Source: JASGCP01 sp965263285 (lineage in GTDB: Bacteria; Bacteroidota; Bacteroidia; Chitinophagales; Chitinophagaceae). Taken from it: a stretch of DNA of 64,000 nt. The first letter of the stretch is position 1. Each line of letters starts with the position of its first letter. The notes under the pieces were generated by a model that saw only the letters and a list, made by a program, of their open reading frames with translations, was not told the origin of the DNA and did not search any database. The stretch spans positions 992,001 through 1,056,000 of the forward strand of contig CBDHHD010000004.1 of assembly GCA_965263285.1 (NCBI GenBank), given 5' to 3'. This document shows positions 1-13,300 of this stretch, piece after piece. Position numbers and translations under genes: made by a program.

Positions 1-1379
1 AGTTGTATTCTTCATTATCTATTAGTATAAGTTCTTGTTCTAATTTATTGTAACAAATAGGGATTTGTTGCAATAGCAAAGACATTAATTTTAATAGCCT
101 TTCTATTTGCTTCTCCTCAAACAACTCGCCCGCATATTTGATTTCTACACTAAGCACACCATCTTTCTCATAAGACAATACAGTTAATGGATAATCTGTC
201 TTTTCTACTGATGATAAAAATATAGGCACTAATGTATTAACTTCTTGATTGTCTTTGTTTGTAGGTATAGGATAATTCTCATACACTACCATTGTTGCAA
301 ATAAACGATCTGAAACATTGCTATGTAAACCACTTAAATGAGTATGCGTTAACTGATTCAATTGCTCCGTATCTTTCTGAATATTCTTTAATATATTTAA
401 TATGCTCTCATTAGAATCATGTCGCACTACCAAGGGTAGCGTGTTGATATACAAACCTACCGATTGCTCTATATCATTAATTGGTAACCCTCTGCCTGAA
501 AGTGTTATACCAATAATATTCTCATGTCTGTTGTCATATATACTTAATGCCTTGCTCCAACACCACATGATTAGATTACTCCAGGTAAGTCCTTCTTGTT
601 TAATAAAACTTGACAAAGCTCTGTATTCCTTATCTCTTATCTTAACCCCTTTTGATATGGGTTCTTGAATAAATTTGTAGTCTAACAGATTAATACCGTT
701 CGCCTCTTGTTTTCTCAATCCCCTTACTTCTATCGTTCTTTCTACACCGGATAGATAATCTACCCACCATCTATCATGTGTATCCTTTTTACTTTTTACT
801 TGCAGATATTCTTGTGCCCTCAAATAGGCTTGCTCCTCTAATAGTTCAACTGGTGTATTTTGATTTATTAAACTATTATAAACTTCATGAATATAATTTA
901 ATAAATTAGGATTGCTCCATCCATCACTTATCGCATGATGATTACTATATAAAACCACAAACTCTTCTTTATCTACTTGTATCAAATAAACCCTTAATAA
1001 ATTACCCTTCGCTAAATCATAGTCCTCTTTCCTATCTACTATTCGAATACCCTCTATCGCTTTTTCTTTATTTCTCTTATCCTGAATATCTCTAAAACGA
1101 TAATCTAATGTTATCTTCTTATCTATAATCTGCACTATCTCTTCTTCCCAATTAAACCGAACTCTTAACCCAGGATAACGATCCAATACTTGTTGCCATG
1201 ACTGAATAAAATAATCCTCATTCACTTGGCTTTTATATTTCCATAATAACTGAACTTTATACGCATCGTCTCCTTTAGACTTACTCAAATAATGATAGAT
1301 AAATCCTGCTTGCAAACTATTGGCTACATAAATGGCTTGTATCTCATTGTCTATTTGCAATCTATTGAGCAAGTCTTTG
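1..1379 (-). other. NRPS module 8, C domain only (continues beyond the window)
   Basis: The frame encodes ANSLQAGFIYHYL, HHAISDGWS (about 930) and the C-domain end LEQELILIDNEEYN at the left edge. The sequence is nearly identical to C6 at an offset of 9084 bases. The adenylation domain it serves would lie to the left of position 1. Confidence 0.8.
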
Positions 1380-4300
1380 CTTAGTATATAATTCGTATCA
1401 CTTGTAGTAAGATAAGATCTATTGACTGACTGAATATAATTAGTAATAACAATCATTTCTTGCTTAAAATATATTGAAAGATTATCTATATATTCCTTAG
1501 TCAGCCTTCCTCGTATTGAAAATCCCAAAACACCATTTGCACCCACTCCCCCATTGATATCTAACCAAAGATTGCTTTTATTTTTATTAGATACCGACAT
1601 CCCACTTGATTCGTTTGTTAAAAACCAATCTTGTTGCTCTTCTTTCTTAAATACACCCAAGTAGTTAAAGCTAATCTTTGGCAAATGCTTATACCCTCTT
1701 ATAAATCCATAGCCAATACCTTTATTGGGGATTCTTCGCAACTCCTCCTTTACTTCAATAATTGACTCTTGTACATCATCATGTATAGGTAGATGAATAG
1801 GCACAATACTCGTAAACCAGCCCATTGTCTTAGAAATATCTATATCATCTTGTAACGACTCTCTCCCATGACCTTCTAATAAAATAGATATTTCCTGCTC
1901 ATTAAATAACTTTCCTAAGGCTCTTGCTAAGGCAGTTAACAACAAATCATTTACCTCTGTATGAAATACTTGATTCGCAGATAGCAATAGATAGTTAGTT
2001 ATATTATTATCTATTGTAATAGTTGTAAAATAGCTCTCTTCTTGTATAGTAATCTTTGATGATAATTTTGCAATATTCTCTTGCACTTTCTTCTCTACAC
2101 CTTCCCAATAACTTAATTCATTGGGATAATGTGCGACATAATCTTTCCCCAAATTTGCCCATTGTCGATAGCTGGTTCGTTTAGCTAATAGCTTCTTGCC
2201 TGTATACACTGTTTCTATATCTTCCAACAAAATACGCCAACTCACCGCATCAATAATAAGATGATGTGCGGCAATAAATATTCTCGCAGTCTTGTTTTTA
2301 TATCCCCATATATAAGCCATCTGATAGGTCTTCCCTTCGTAGATGTTAAAACCATCTTGCCAACTCGTGTATTGCTTTTTTAATTTCTCTTCAAATACAA
2401 CAGTTCCTTCTTGCACATTCCATTCGCTAATATCAAGAACATCTAATGGTATGGCTTCTTTCTTACTATCATAATATTGAATAATATTTCCGTCTGTATC
2501 TTTTCTATAGGAAAGTCTAAAGGCATCATGCTGTTCAACAATTTTTTCTATCGCCATCTTCAATTTTTCTATTTCTAATTCCGGGGACTCTATTAAAAAA
2601 GATTGATTGTAATGATGCTCATTAGTCAGTTTTAATTCAAAAAAATATTGTTGTATCGGCAATAAGTTCAACTCGCCTGATAGTTTGCCTTGTTCAGATA
2701 GATACACTTTAATTTGATGGTTACTCAATACATGCGATACCATTCTTTCGATGGTTCTATGTTCAAAAACATCCTTCACACTTAATTCTTTTCCTAATTC
2801 ACTTCTCACCCTACTACTCAACTGAATAGACTTAATGCTATCTCCACCTACCCTAAAAAAATCATCTTGTACACCAATACTGTTATTGCCTAATAATTTC
2901 TCCCAAATAGATAGTAGCTGTTGTTCTAATTCATTTGTAGGGGCTTTGTATTCTTTGCTATCAGCAAGGTTATATTCTATGGCTAATAATGCCTTTCTAT
3001 CCAATTTGCCATTCACCGTTAAAGGCATCTGCTCTATTTGCAACAGCCCTGTAGGCACCATATAGTCAGGCAATTGCTTAGACAAATAGCTTCTCAATTC
3101 TTCTACATCTACTTGTTCCTTAGCCACAAAATAACCCACTAAATATTTATTATCTCCTTTATCATTAACCAATACCACAGCTTGTTCTATCATCCTAAAA
3201 TCCTGAAATCCTTCAATCCTAGTCTGAAATCCTTGAATCCTATTCTCTATTTCTCCTAATTCAATTCTGTAGCCTCTTATCTTCGCTTGAAAATCATTCC
3301 TACCTATATATTCAATATTGCCATCGGATAGCATTCGCACTATGTCTCCTGTTTTATATAATCTCCCATTTCTATTTTTCTTTTTATCTTCTTCTGTTTG
3401 AAAAGGATTTTTAATAAAGCGTTCTGCAGTTAATTCAGGTCTATTCAAATAACCTCTTGCTACACCATCACCCCCAATATACAACTCCCCTATACTTCCT
3501 ATTGGCACAACTTGAAGTTTTGTATTTAATAAATATATCTTTATATTGTATATTGGTTTCCCAATTTGTTCTACTTCATCTATATTAATTTGTTTACCTA
3601 AAGCATATATGGTTGCCTCTGTAGGTCCATAATAATTAAAAAGAAAATAATTTTTCGAACAATCATTAGCTATGTTTCTATTGCATGGCTCTCCTGCATA
3701 GATAATATGTTTTAATTCTGGATAGATATGTTGCGGGAGTTGTGATAACAACACAGGAGGGATATATAGATAATTAATAGATTTTTCTATAATATATTGA
3801 GATAAAAATGAAATGTTTCGTATGGCTAATTCATTAAAAATATGCAATTCGCCTCCTTGTACTAAAGGGCTTAAGAATTCACTAACAGAAACATCAAATT
3901 GATAAGAGGTAAACGCACTTGCCCTTAGATATGTTTGATTAATTGGATATAAAATATACGCAGTAGCATATAAAAGATTAACAACATTTTTATGTTCAAC
4001 CATTACCCCCTTAGGATTTCCTGTTGTTCCTGAAGTATAAATAATATAAGCTAAGGAATGAGAGCTAATGGTTAATGGTAAATGGTTAATGGTTAATGAA
4101 TATAATTCTTTTAGAAATTGTTCATCTGTTACATTAACAATTGTAAACCGAACATTTTCAATTTTCAATTTGCAATTTGTAATTAAACACTTAGGTTGAG
4201 TGTCTTGTAAAATAAACAATACCCTCTCTTCTGGATACTCAGGTGAGATAGGACAATAAGCTACCCCACTTTTAAGCACTCCTAAAATAGCAATAATCAT

Positions 4301-7300
4301 CCATTCACTTCGTTCTAACAACAAACAAATAATATCATCTGCTTTAGTATTGTAATTATGATACAAATAATTTGCCAATTGATTGGCTTTACTATTTAAC
4401 TCTTGATAAGTTAATTTTTTATCCTCAAAAACCACCGCTATATTATTCGGTGTTCGTGCTACTTGCTCTTCAAATAACTGATGTATGGTTTTATCTTTAG
4501 GATACTCTTTTTCAGTTTTGTTATAATCGTATACAAGATAATTGTATTCTTCATTATCTATTAGTATAAGTTCTTGTTCTAATTTATTGTAACAAATAGG
4601 GATTTGTTGCAATAGCAAAGACATTAATTTTAATAGCCTTTCTATTTGCTTCTCCTCAAACAGCTCACCTGCATATTTAATTTCTACACTAAGCACACTA
4701 TCTTTCTCATAAGCCAATACAGTCAATGGATAATCTGTCTTTTCTACTGAAGATAAAAATATAGGCATTAATGTATTCGCTTCTTGATTATCTTTGTTTG
4801 TAGGTATAGGATAATTCTCATACACTACCATCGTAGCAAATAAACGATCTGAAGCATTGCTATGTAAACCACTTAAATGAGTATGCGTTAACTGATTCAA
4901 TTGCTCCGTATCTTTCTGAATATTCTTTAATATATTTAATATGCTCTCATTAGAATCATGTCGCACTACCAAGGGTAGTGTGTTAATATACAAACCTACC
5001 GATTGCTCTATATCATTAATAGGCAAGCTTCTGCCTGAAAGCGTTATGCCAATAATATTGTCATTTCTGTTGTCATATACACTTAATGCCTTGCTCCAAC
5101 ACCACATGATTAAATTACTCCAGGTAAGTCCCTCTTGTTTAATGAAACTTGACAAAGCTCTGTATTCCTTATCTCTTATCTTAACTCCTTTTGATATGGG
5201 TTCTTGAATAAATTTGTAGTCTAACAGATTAATACCGTTCGCCTCTTGTTTTCTCAATCCCCTTACTTCTATCGTTCTTTCTACACCGGATAGATAATCT
5301 ACCCACCATTTACTATATATATACTTTTTACTTTGCAGTTGCAAATATTCTTGTGCCCTCAAATAAGCTTGATCCTCTAATAGTTCAACTGGTGTATTTT
5401 GATTTATTAAACTATTATAAACTTCATGAATATAATTTAATAAATTAGGATTACTCCATCCATCACTTATTGCATGATGATTACTATACAAAACTACAAA
5501 CTCTTCTTTATCTACTTGTATCAAATAAACCCTTAATAAATTACCCTTCGCTAAACCATAGTCCTCTTTCCTATCTTCTATTCGAATAGTCTCTATCGCT
5601 TTTTCTTTATTTCTCTTATCCTGAATATCTCTAAAACGGTAATCTAATGTTGCCTTCTTATCTATAATTTGCACTATCGTTTCTTCCCAATTAAACCGAA
5701 CTCTTAGCCCAGGGTAACGATCCAATGCTTGTTGCCATGACTGAATAAAATAATCCTCATTCACTTGGCTTTTATATTTCCACAATAACTGAACCTTATA
5801 CGCATCGTCTCCTTTAGACTTACTCAAATAATGATAGATAAATCCTGCTTGTAAACTATTGGCTACATAAATGGCTTGTATCTCATTTTCTTGTTGCAAT
5901 CTATTGAGTAAATCTTTGCTTAGTATATAATTCGTATCACTTGTAGTAAGATAAGATCTATTGACTGCCTGAATATAATTAGTAATAACAATCATTTCTT
6001 GCTTAAAATATATTGAAAGATTATCTATATATTCCTTAGTCAGCCTTCCTCGTATTGAAAATCCCAGAACACCATTTGCACCTACTCCCCCATTGATATC
6101 TAACCAAAGATTGCTTTTATTTTTATTAGATACCGACATCCCACTTGATTCATTTGTTAAAAACCAATCTTGTTGCTCTTCTTTCTTAAATACCCCCAAG
6201 TAATTAAAGCTAATCTTTGGCAAATGCTTATACCCTCTTATATATCCATAGCCAATACCTTTATTGGGGATTCTTCTCAACTCCTCCTTTACTTCAATAA
6301 TTGACTCTTGTACATCATCATGTATAGGTAGATGAATAGGCACAATACTCGTAAACCAGCCCATTGTCTTAGAAATATCTATATCGTCTTGTAACGACTC
6401 TCTCCCATGACCTTCTAATAAAATAGATATTTCCTGCTCATTAAATAACTTTCCTAAGGCTCTTGCTAAGGCAGTTAACAACAAATCATTTACCTCTGTA
6501 TGAAATACTTGATTCGCAGATAATAACAAATAACTAGTTATATCTCTATCTATTGCAATAGTTGTAATATAATCCTCTTCTTGTATAGTAATCTTTGATG
6601 ATATCTTTGCAATATTTTTTTGGACTTTATTCTCTATCACTTCCCAATAAGTTAACTCATTGTGATATTTTGTTACATACTCTTTCCCCAAATTTGCCCA
6701 TTGGCGATAGCTCGTTCGTTTAGCTAATAGCTTCTTGCCTGCATACACTGTTTCTATATCTTCCAACAAAATACGCCAACTCACTGCATCAATAATAAGA
6801 TGGTGTGCAGCAATAAATATTCTCGCAGTCTTGTTTTTATATCCCCATATATAAGCTATCTGATAGGTCTTCCCTTCGTAGATGTTAAAACCATCTTGCC
6901 AACTCGTATATTGCTTTTTTAATTTCTCTTCAAATACACTAGTCCCCTCTTGTTCATTCCATTCTCGAATATTAAGTACTTCTAATGGTGTTACTTCTTT
7001 CTCACTATCATAATATTGAATAATATTTCCGTCTGTATCTTTTCTATAGGAAAGTCTAAAGGCATCATGCTGTTCAACAATTTTTTCTATCGCCATCTTC
7101 AATTTTTCTATTTCTAATTCCGGGGACTCTATTAAAAAAGATTGATTGTAATGATGCTCATTAGTCAGTTTTAATTCAAAAAAATATTGTTGTATCGGCA
7201 ATAAAGACAACTCGCCTGATAGTTTGCCTTGTTCAGATAGATACACTTTAATTTGATGGTTACTCAATACATGCGATACCATTCTTTCGATGGTTCTATG

Positions 7301-10300
7301 TTCAAAAACATCCTTCACACTTAATTCTTTTCCTAATTCACTTCTCACCCTACTACTCAACTGAATAGACTTAATGCTATCTCCACCTACCCTAAAAAAA
7401 TCATCTTGTACACCAATACTGTTATTGCCTAATAGTTTCTCCCAAATAGATAATAGCTGTTGTTCTAATTCATTTTTAGGGGCTTTGTATTCTTTGCTAT
7501 CAGTAAGGTTATATTCTATGGCTAATAATGCCTTTCTATCCAACTTGCCATTCACCGTTAAAGGTATTCGATCTATTTGCACCAATCCTATAGGTACCAT
7601 ATAGTCAGGCAATTGCTTAGACAAATAAATTCTTAATTCTTCTACATCTACCTGTTCCCTAGCCACAAAATAACCCACTAAGTATTTATTTTCTGCTTTC
7701 TTATTAACCAATACTACAGCTTGTTCTATCATCCTAAAATCCTGAAATCCTTCAATCCTAGTCTGAAATCCTTGAATCCTATTCTCTATTTCTCCTAATT
7801 CAATTCTGTAGCCTCTTATCTTCGCTTGAAAATCATTCCTACCTATATATTCAATATTACCATCAGGTAGCATTCGCACTATGTCTCCTGTTTTGTAGAG
7901 TTTGCTATTTCTATCTTTCTTTTTATCTTCTTCTGTTTGAAAAGGGTTTTGAATAAATCGTTCTGCAGTTAATTCAGGTCTATTCAAATACCCTCGCGCT
8001 ACGCCATCGCCTCCAATATACAATTCACCAATAAATCCTTGGGGCAATAAAAGACCCTCTTTATTTAATATATATATACAAGTATTCGATATGGGAGATC
8101 CTATATTCAAATCAATTGTATTATTTAAAGAAGAAACAAGACTAGTAATAGTAGTCTCCGTAGGCCCATACTCATTTAAAAAAAGTATGTTATCAAATAT
8201 TGTTTTATATACTTTATTTCTTATCTCATTTGTTACACGCTCTCCTCCAAGAATCAATCTATTGAGTGTTGGCAATGTCACTATTGGTAAACTATTAAAA
8301 TAAGAAGGTGTCGTGTGAAAATGTGTAATTTCATTTTTATTTATAAAACTAATTAAACCATCTACATCTTGTATTAATTCTTCTGATATCATAAAAAGAG
8401 TAAATCCTTTTAGAAGAGGTATAAAAAATTGCTCCACTGATGGGTCAAAAATATATGAGAAAAAATTAAGCATTCTTTCTTCATCTTGCCAAAAATGACT
8501 CTTATCTAAAGCATAGATAAGATTTATAACTCCTCCATGTTCAATCATCACTCCTTTAGGATTTCCTGTTGTTCCAGAAGTATAAATAATATAAGCTAAG
8601 GAATGAGAGCTAATGGTTAATCGTAAATGGTTAATGGTTAATGAATATAATTCTTTTAGAAATTGTTCATCCATTAAATTAACAATTAGAAAGTGAATAT
8701 TTTCAATTTTCAATTTGCAATTTGTAATTAAACACTTAGACTGAGTGTCTTGTAAAATAAACAATATCCGCTCTTCAGGGTATTCGGGAGAAATAGGGCA
8801 ATAAGCAGCTCCGCTCTTAAACACTCCTAAAATAGCAACAATCATCCATTCACTTCGCTCCAATAACAAACAAATAATATCGTCTGCTTTAGTTTGATAA
8901 TTATTGTGCAAATAATATGCTAACTGATTAGCTTTGTTATTTAACTCTTGGTAGGTTAGTTGCTTCTCCTCAAATACCACTGCTATGTTATTCGGCGTTC
9001 TTGCTACTTGCTCTTCAAATAACTGATGTATGGTTTTGTCTTTGGGGTAGTCTCTTTCTGTTTTGTTATAATCGTATACAAGATAATTGTATTCTTCATT
9101 ATCTATTAGTATAAGTTCTTGTTCTAATTTATTGTAACCAATAGGGATTTGTTGCAATAGCAAAGACATTAATTTTAATAGCCTTTCTATTTGCTTCTCC
9201 TCAAACAGCTCTCCTGCATATTTAACTTCTACACTAAGCGCACCATCTTTCTCATAAGCCAATACAGTCAATGGATAATCTGTCTTTTCTACTGAAGATA
9301 AAAGTATAGGCAATAATGCATGTGCATCTTGATTATCTTTGTTTGTAGGTCTAGGATAATTCTCATACACTACCATCGTAGCAAATAAACGATCTGAAGC
9401 ATTGCTATGTAAACCACTTAAATGAGTATGCGTTAACTGATTCAATTGCTCCGTATCTTTCTGAATATTCTTTAATATATTTAATATGCTCTCATTAGAA
9501 TCATGTCGCACTACCAAGGGTAGCGTGTTGATATACAAACCTACCGATTGCTCTATATCATTAATTGGTAACCCTCTGCCTGAAAGTGTTATACCAATAA
9601 TATTCTCATGTCTGTTGTCATATATACTTAATGCCTTGCTCCAACACCACATGATTAGATTACTCCAAGTAAGTCCTTCTTGTTTAATAAAACTTGACAA
9701 AGCTCTGTATTCCTTATCTCTTATCTTAACCCCTTTTGATATGGGTTCTTGAATAAATTTGTAGTCTAACAGATTAATACCGTTCGCCTCTTGTTTTCTC
9801 AATCCCCTTACTTCTATCGTTCTTTCTACACCGGATAGATAATCTACCCACCATCTATCATGTGTATCCTTTTTACTTTTTACTTGCAGATATTCTTGTG
9901 CCCTCAAATAGGCTTGCTCCTCTAATAGTTCAACTGGTGTATTTTGATTTATTAAACTATTATAAACTTCATGAATATAATTTAATAAATTAGGATTGCT
10001 CCATCCATCACTTATCGCATGATGATTACTATATAAAACCACAAACTCTTCTTTATCTACTTGTATCAAATAAACCCTTAATAAATTACCCTTCGCTAAA
10101 TCATAGTCCTCTTTCCTATCTACTATTCGAATACCCTCTATCGCTTTTTCTTTATTTCTCTTATCCTGAATATCTCTAAAACGATAATCTAATGTTATCT
10201 TCTTATCTATAATCTGCACTATCTCTTCTTCCCAATTAAACCGAACTCTTAACCCAGGATAACGATCCAATACTTGTTGCCATGACTGAATAAAATAATC

Positions 10301-13300
10301 CTCATTCACTTGGCTTTTATATTTCCATAATAACTGAACTTTATACGCATCGTCTCCTTTAGACTTACTCAAATAATGATAGATAAATCCTGCTTGCAAA
10401 CTATTGGCTACATAAATGGCTTGTATCTCATTGTCTATTTGCAATCTATTGAGCAAGTCTTTGCTTAGTATATAATTCGTATCACTTGTAGTAAGATAAG
10501 ATCTATTGACTGACTGAATATAATTAGTAATAACAATCATTTCTTGCTTAAAATATATTGAAAGATTATCTATATATTCCTTAGTCAGCCTTCCTCGTAT
10601 TGAAAATCCCAAAACACCATTTGCACCCACTCCCCCATTGATATCTAACCAAAGATTGCTTTTATTTTTATTAGATACCGACATCCCACTTGATTCGTTT
10701 GTTAAAAACCAATCTTGTTGCTCTTCTTTCTTAAATACACCCAAGTAGTTAAAGCTAATCTTTGGCAAATGCTTATACCCTCTTATAAATCCATAGCCAA
10801 TACCTTTATTGGGGATTCTTCGCAACTCCTCCTTTACTTCAATAATTGACTCTTGTACATCATCATGTATAGGTAGATGAATAGGCACAATACTCGTAAA
10901 CCAGCCCATTGTCTTAGAAATATCTATATCATCTTGTAACGACTCTCTCCCATGACCTTCTAATAAAATAGATATTTCCTGCTCATTAAATAACTTTCCT
11001 AAGGCTCTTGCTAAGGCAGTTAACAACAAATCATTTACCTCTGTATGAAATACTTGATTCGCAGATAATAGTAGATAACTGGTTATATTACTATCTATTG
11101 TAATAGTTGTAAAATAGCTCTCTTCTTGTATAGTAATCTTTGATGATAATTTTGCAATATTCTCTTGCACTTTCTTCTCTACACCTTCCCAATAACTTAA
11201 TTCATTGGGATAATGTGCGACATAATCTTTCCCCAAATTTGCCCATTGTCGATAGCTGGTTCGTTTAGCTAATAGCTTCTTGCCTGTATACACTGTTTCT
11301 ATATCTTCCAACAAAATACGCCAACTCACCGCATCAATAATAAGATGATGTGCGGCAATAAATATTCTCGCAGTCTTGTTTTTATATCCCCATATATAAG
11401 CCATCTGATAGGTCTTCCCTTCGTAGATGTCAAAACCATCTTGCCAACTCGTGTATTGCTTTTTTAATTTCTCTTCAAATACAACAGTTCCTTCTTGCAC
11501 ATTCCATTCGCTAATATCAAGAACATCTAATGGTATGGCTTCTTTCTTACTATCATAATATTGAATAATATTTCCTTCTGCATCTTTTCTATAGGCAAGT
11601 CTAAATGCATCATGCTGTTCAATAACTTTTTCTATCGCTATCTTCAATTTTTCTATTTCTAATTCTGGGGACTCTATTAAAAAAGATTGATTATAATGAT
11701 GCTCATTAGTCAGTTTTAATTCAAAAAAATATTGTTGTATCGGCAATAAGTTCAACTCGCCTGATAGTTTGCCTTGTTCAGATAGATACACTTTAATTTG
11801 ATGGTTACTCAATACATGCGATACCATTCTTTCGATGGTTCTATGTTCAAAAACATCTTTCACACTTAATTCCTTTCCTAATTCACTTCTCACTCTGCTA
11901 CTCAACTGAATAGATTTAATGCTATCTCCACCTACCCTAAAAAAATCATCTTGTACTCCTATGTTATTATTGCCCAGTAATTTCTCCCAAATAGATAGTA
12001 GCTGTTGTTCTAATTCATTTTTAGGGGCTTTATATTCTTTGCTATCAGTAAGGTTATATTCTATGGCTAATAATGCCTTTCTATCCAACTTGCCATTCAC
12101 CGTTAAAGGCATCTGCTCTATTTGCAACAGCCCTGTAGGCACCATATAGTCAGGCAATTGCTTAGAGAGATAACTTCTTAATTCTTCTACATCTACTTGT
12201 TCCTTAGCCACAAAATAACCCACTAAGTATTTATTTTCTGCTTTCTTATTAACCAATACTACAGCTTGTTCAATCATCATCCTAAAATCCTGAAATCCTT
12301 GAATCCTAGTCTCTATCTCTCCTAATTCAATTCTATAGCCTCTTATCTTCACTTGAAAATCATTCCTGCCTATATATTCAATATTGCCATCGGGTAGCAT
12401 TCGCACTATGTCTCCTGTTTTATATAATCTCCCATTTCTATTTTTCTTTTTATCTTCTTCTGTTTGAAAAGGATTTTTAATAAAGCGTTCTGCAGTTAAT
12501 TCAGGTCTATTCAAATAGCCTCTCGATAAACCATCACCACCAAGATACAATTCGCCCATAGATCCTATGGGTAATAGTGTATTATCATTTGAAACTACAA
12601 AAGCAGTTCTGTTATTTAATGGCTTGCCAATAGATATATTCTGATTTTTATTATTTTTATTACATGTATAAGTCAAACTAAAAGTTGTGTTTTCGGTAGG
12701 ACCATATCCATTTATAAAAAATTGCGGACCATTCGCACACATCAATTGTTGAACCAATATAGAATTAAGAGCCTCTCCTCCCACCAATAAATAAGTTAGA
12801 TGTTTAAAAAGTGTATTGTCTTGTAAATACAAAGCTTCAAATAATGTTTTTGTTAACCATAGTGTATTAATATTATGTTCTACACAATAACTTTTAAATA
12901 TCTGTACTTCCAACATGTTTTTTATATCTTTAGGTACATATATCTTACCTCCATTCAATAACATGCCCCACAACTCAAAAGTAAAAGCATCAAAACAAAT
13001 GTCTGATAACTGTATAGTAAAAGAATGGCTGTCAAGCTTAACATAATCTACTCCCTTTACTAAAGACACTACATTACTATGATCTACCATTACACCCTTA
13101 GGATTCCCCATTGTTCCTGAAGTATAGATAATATATGCTAAAGAATGAGAGCTAATGGTTAATGGTAAATGGTTAATGGTTAATGAATATAATTCTTTTA
13201 GAAATTGTTCATCTGTTACATTAACAATTGTAAACCGAACATTTTCAATTTTCAATTTGCAATTTGTAATTAAACACTTAGGTTGAGTATCCTGTAAAAT

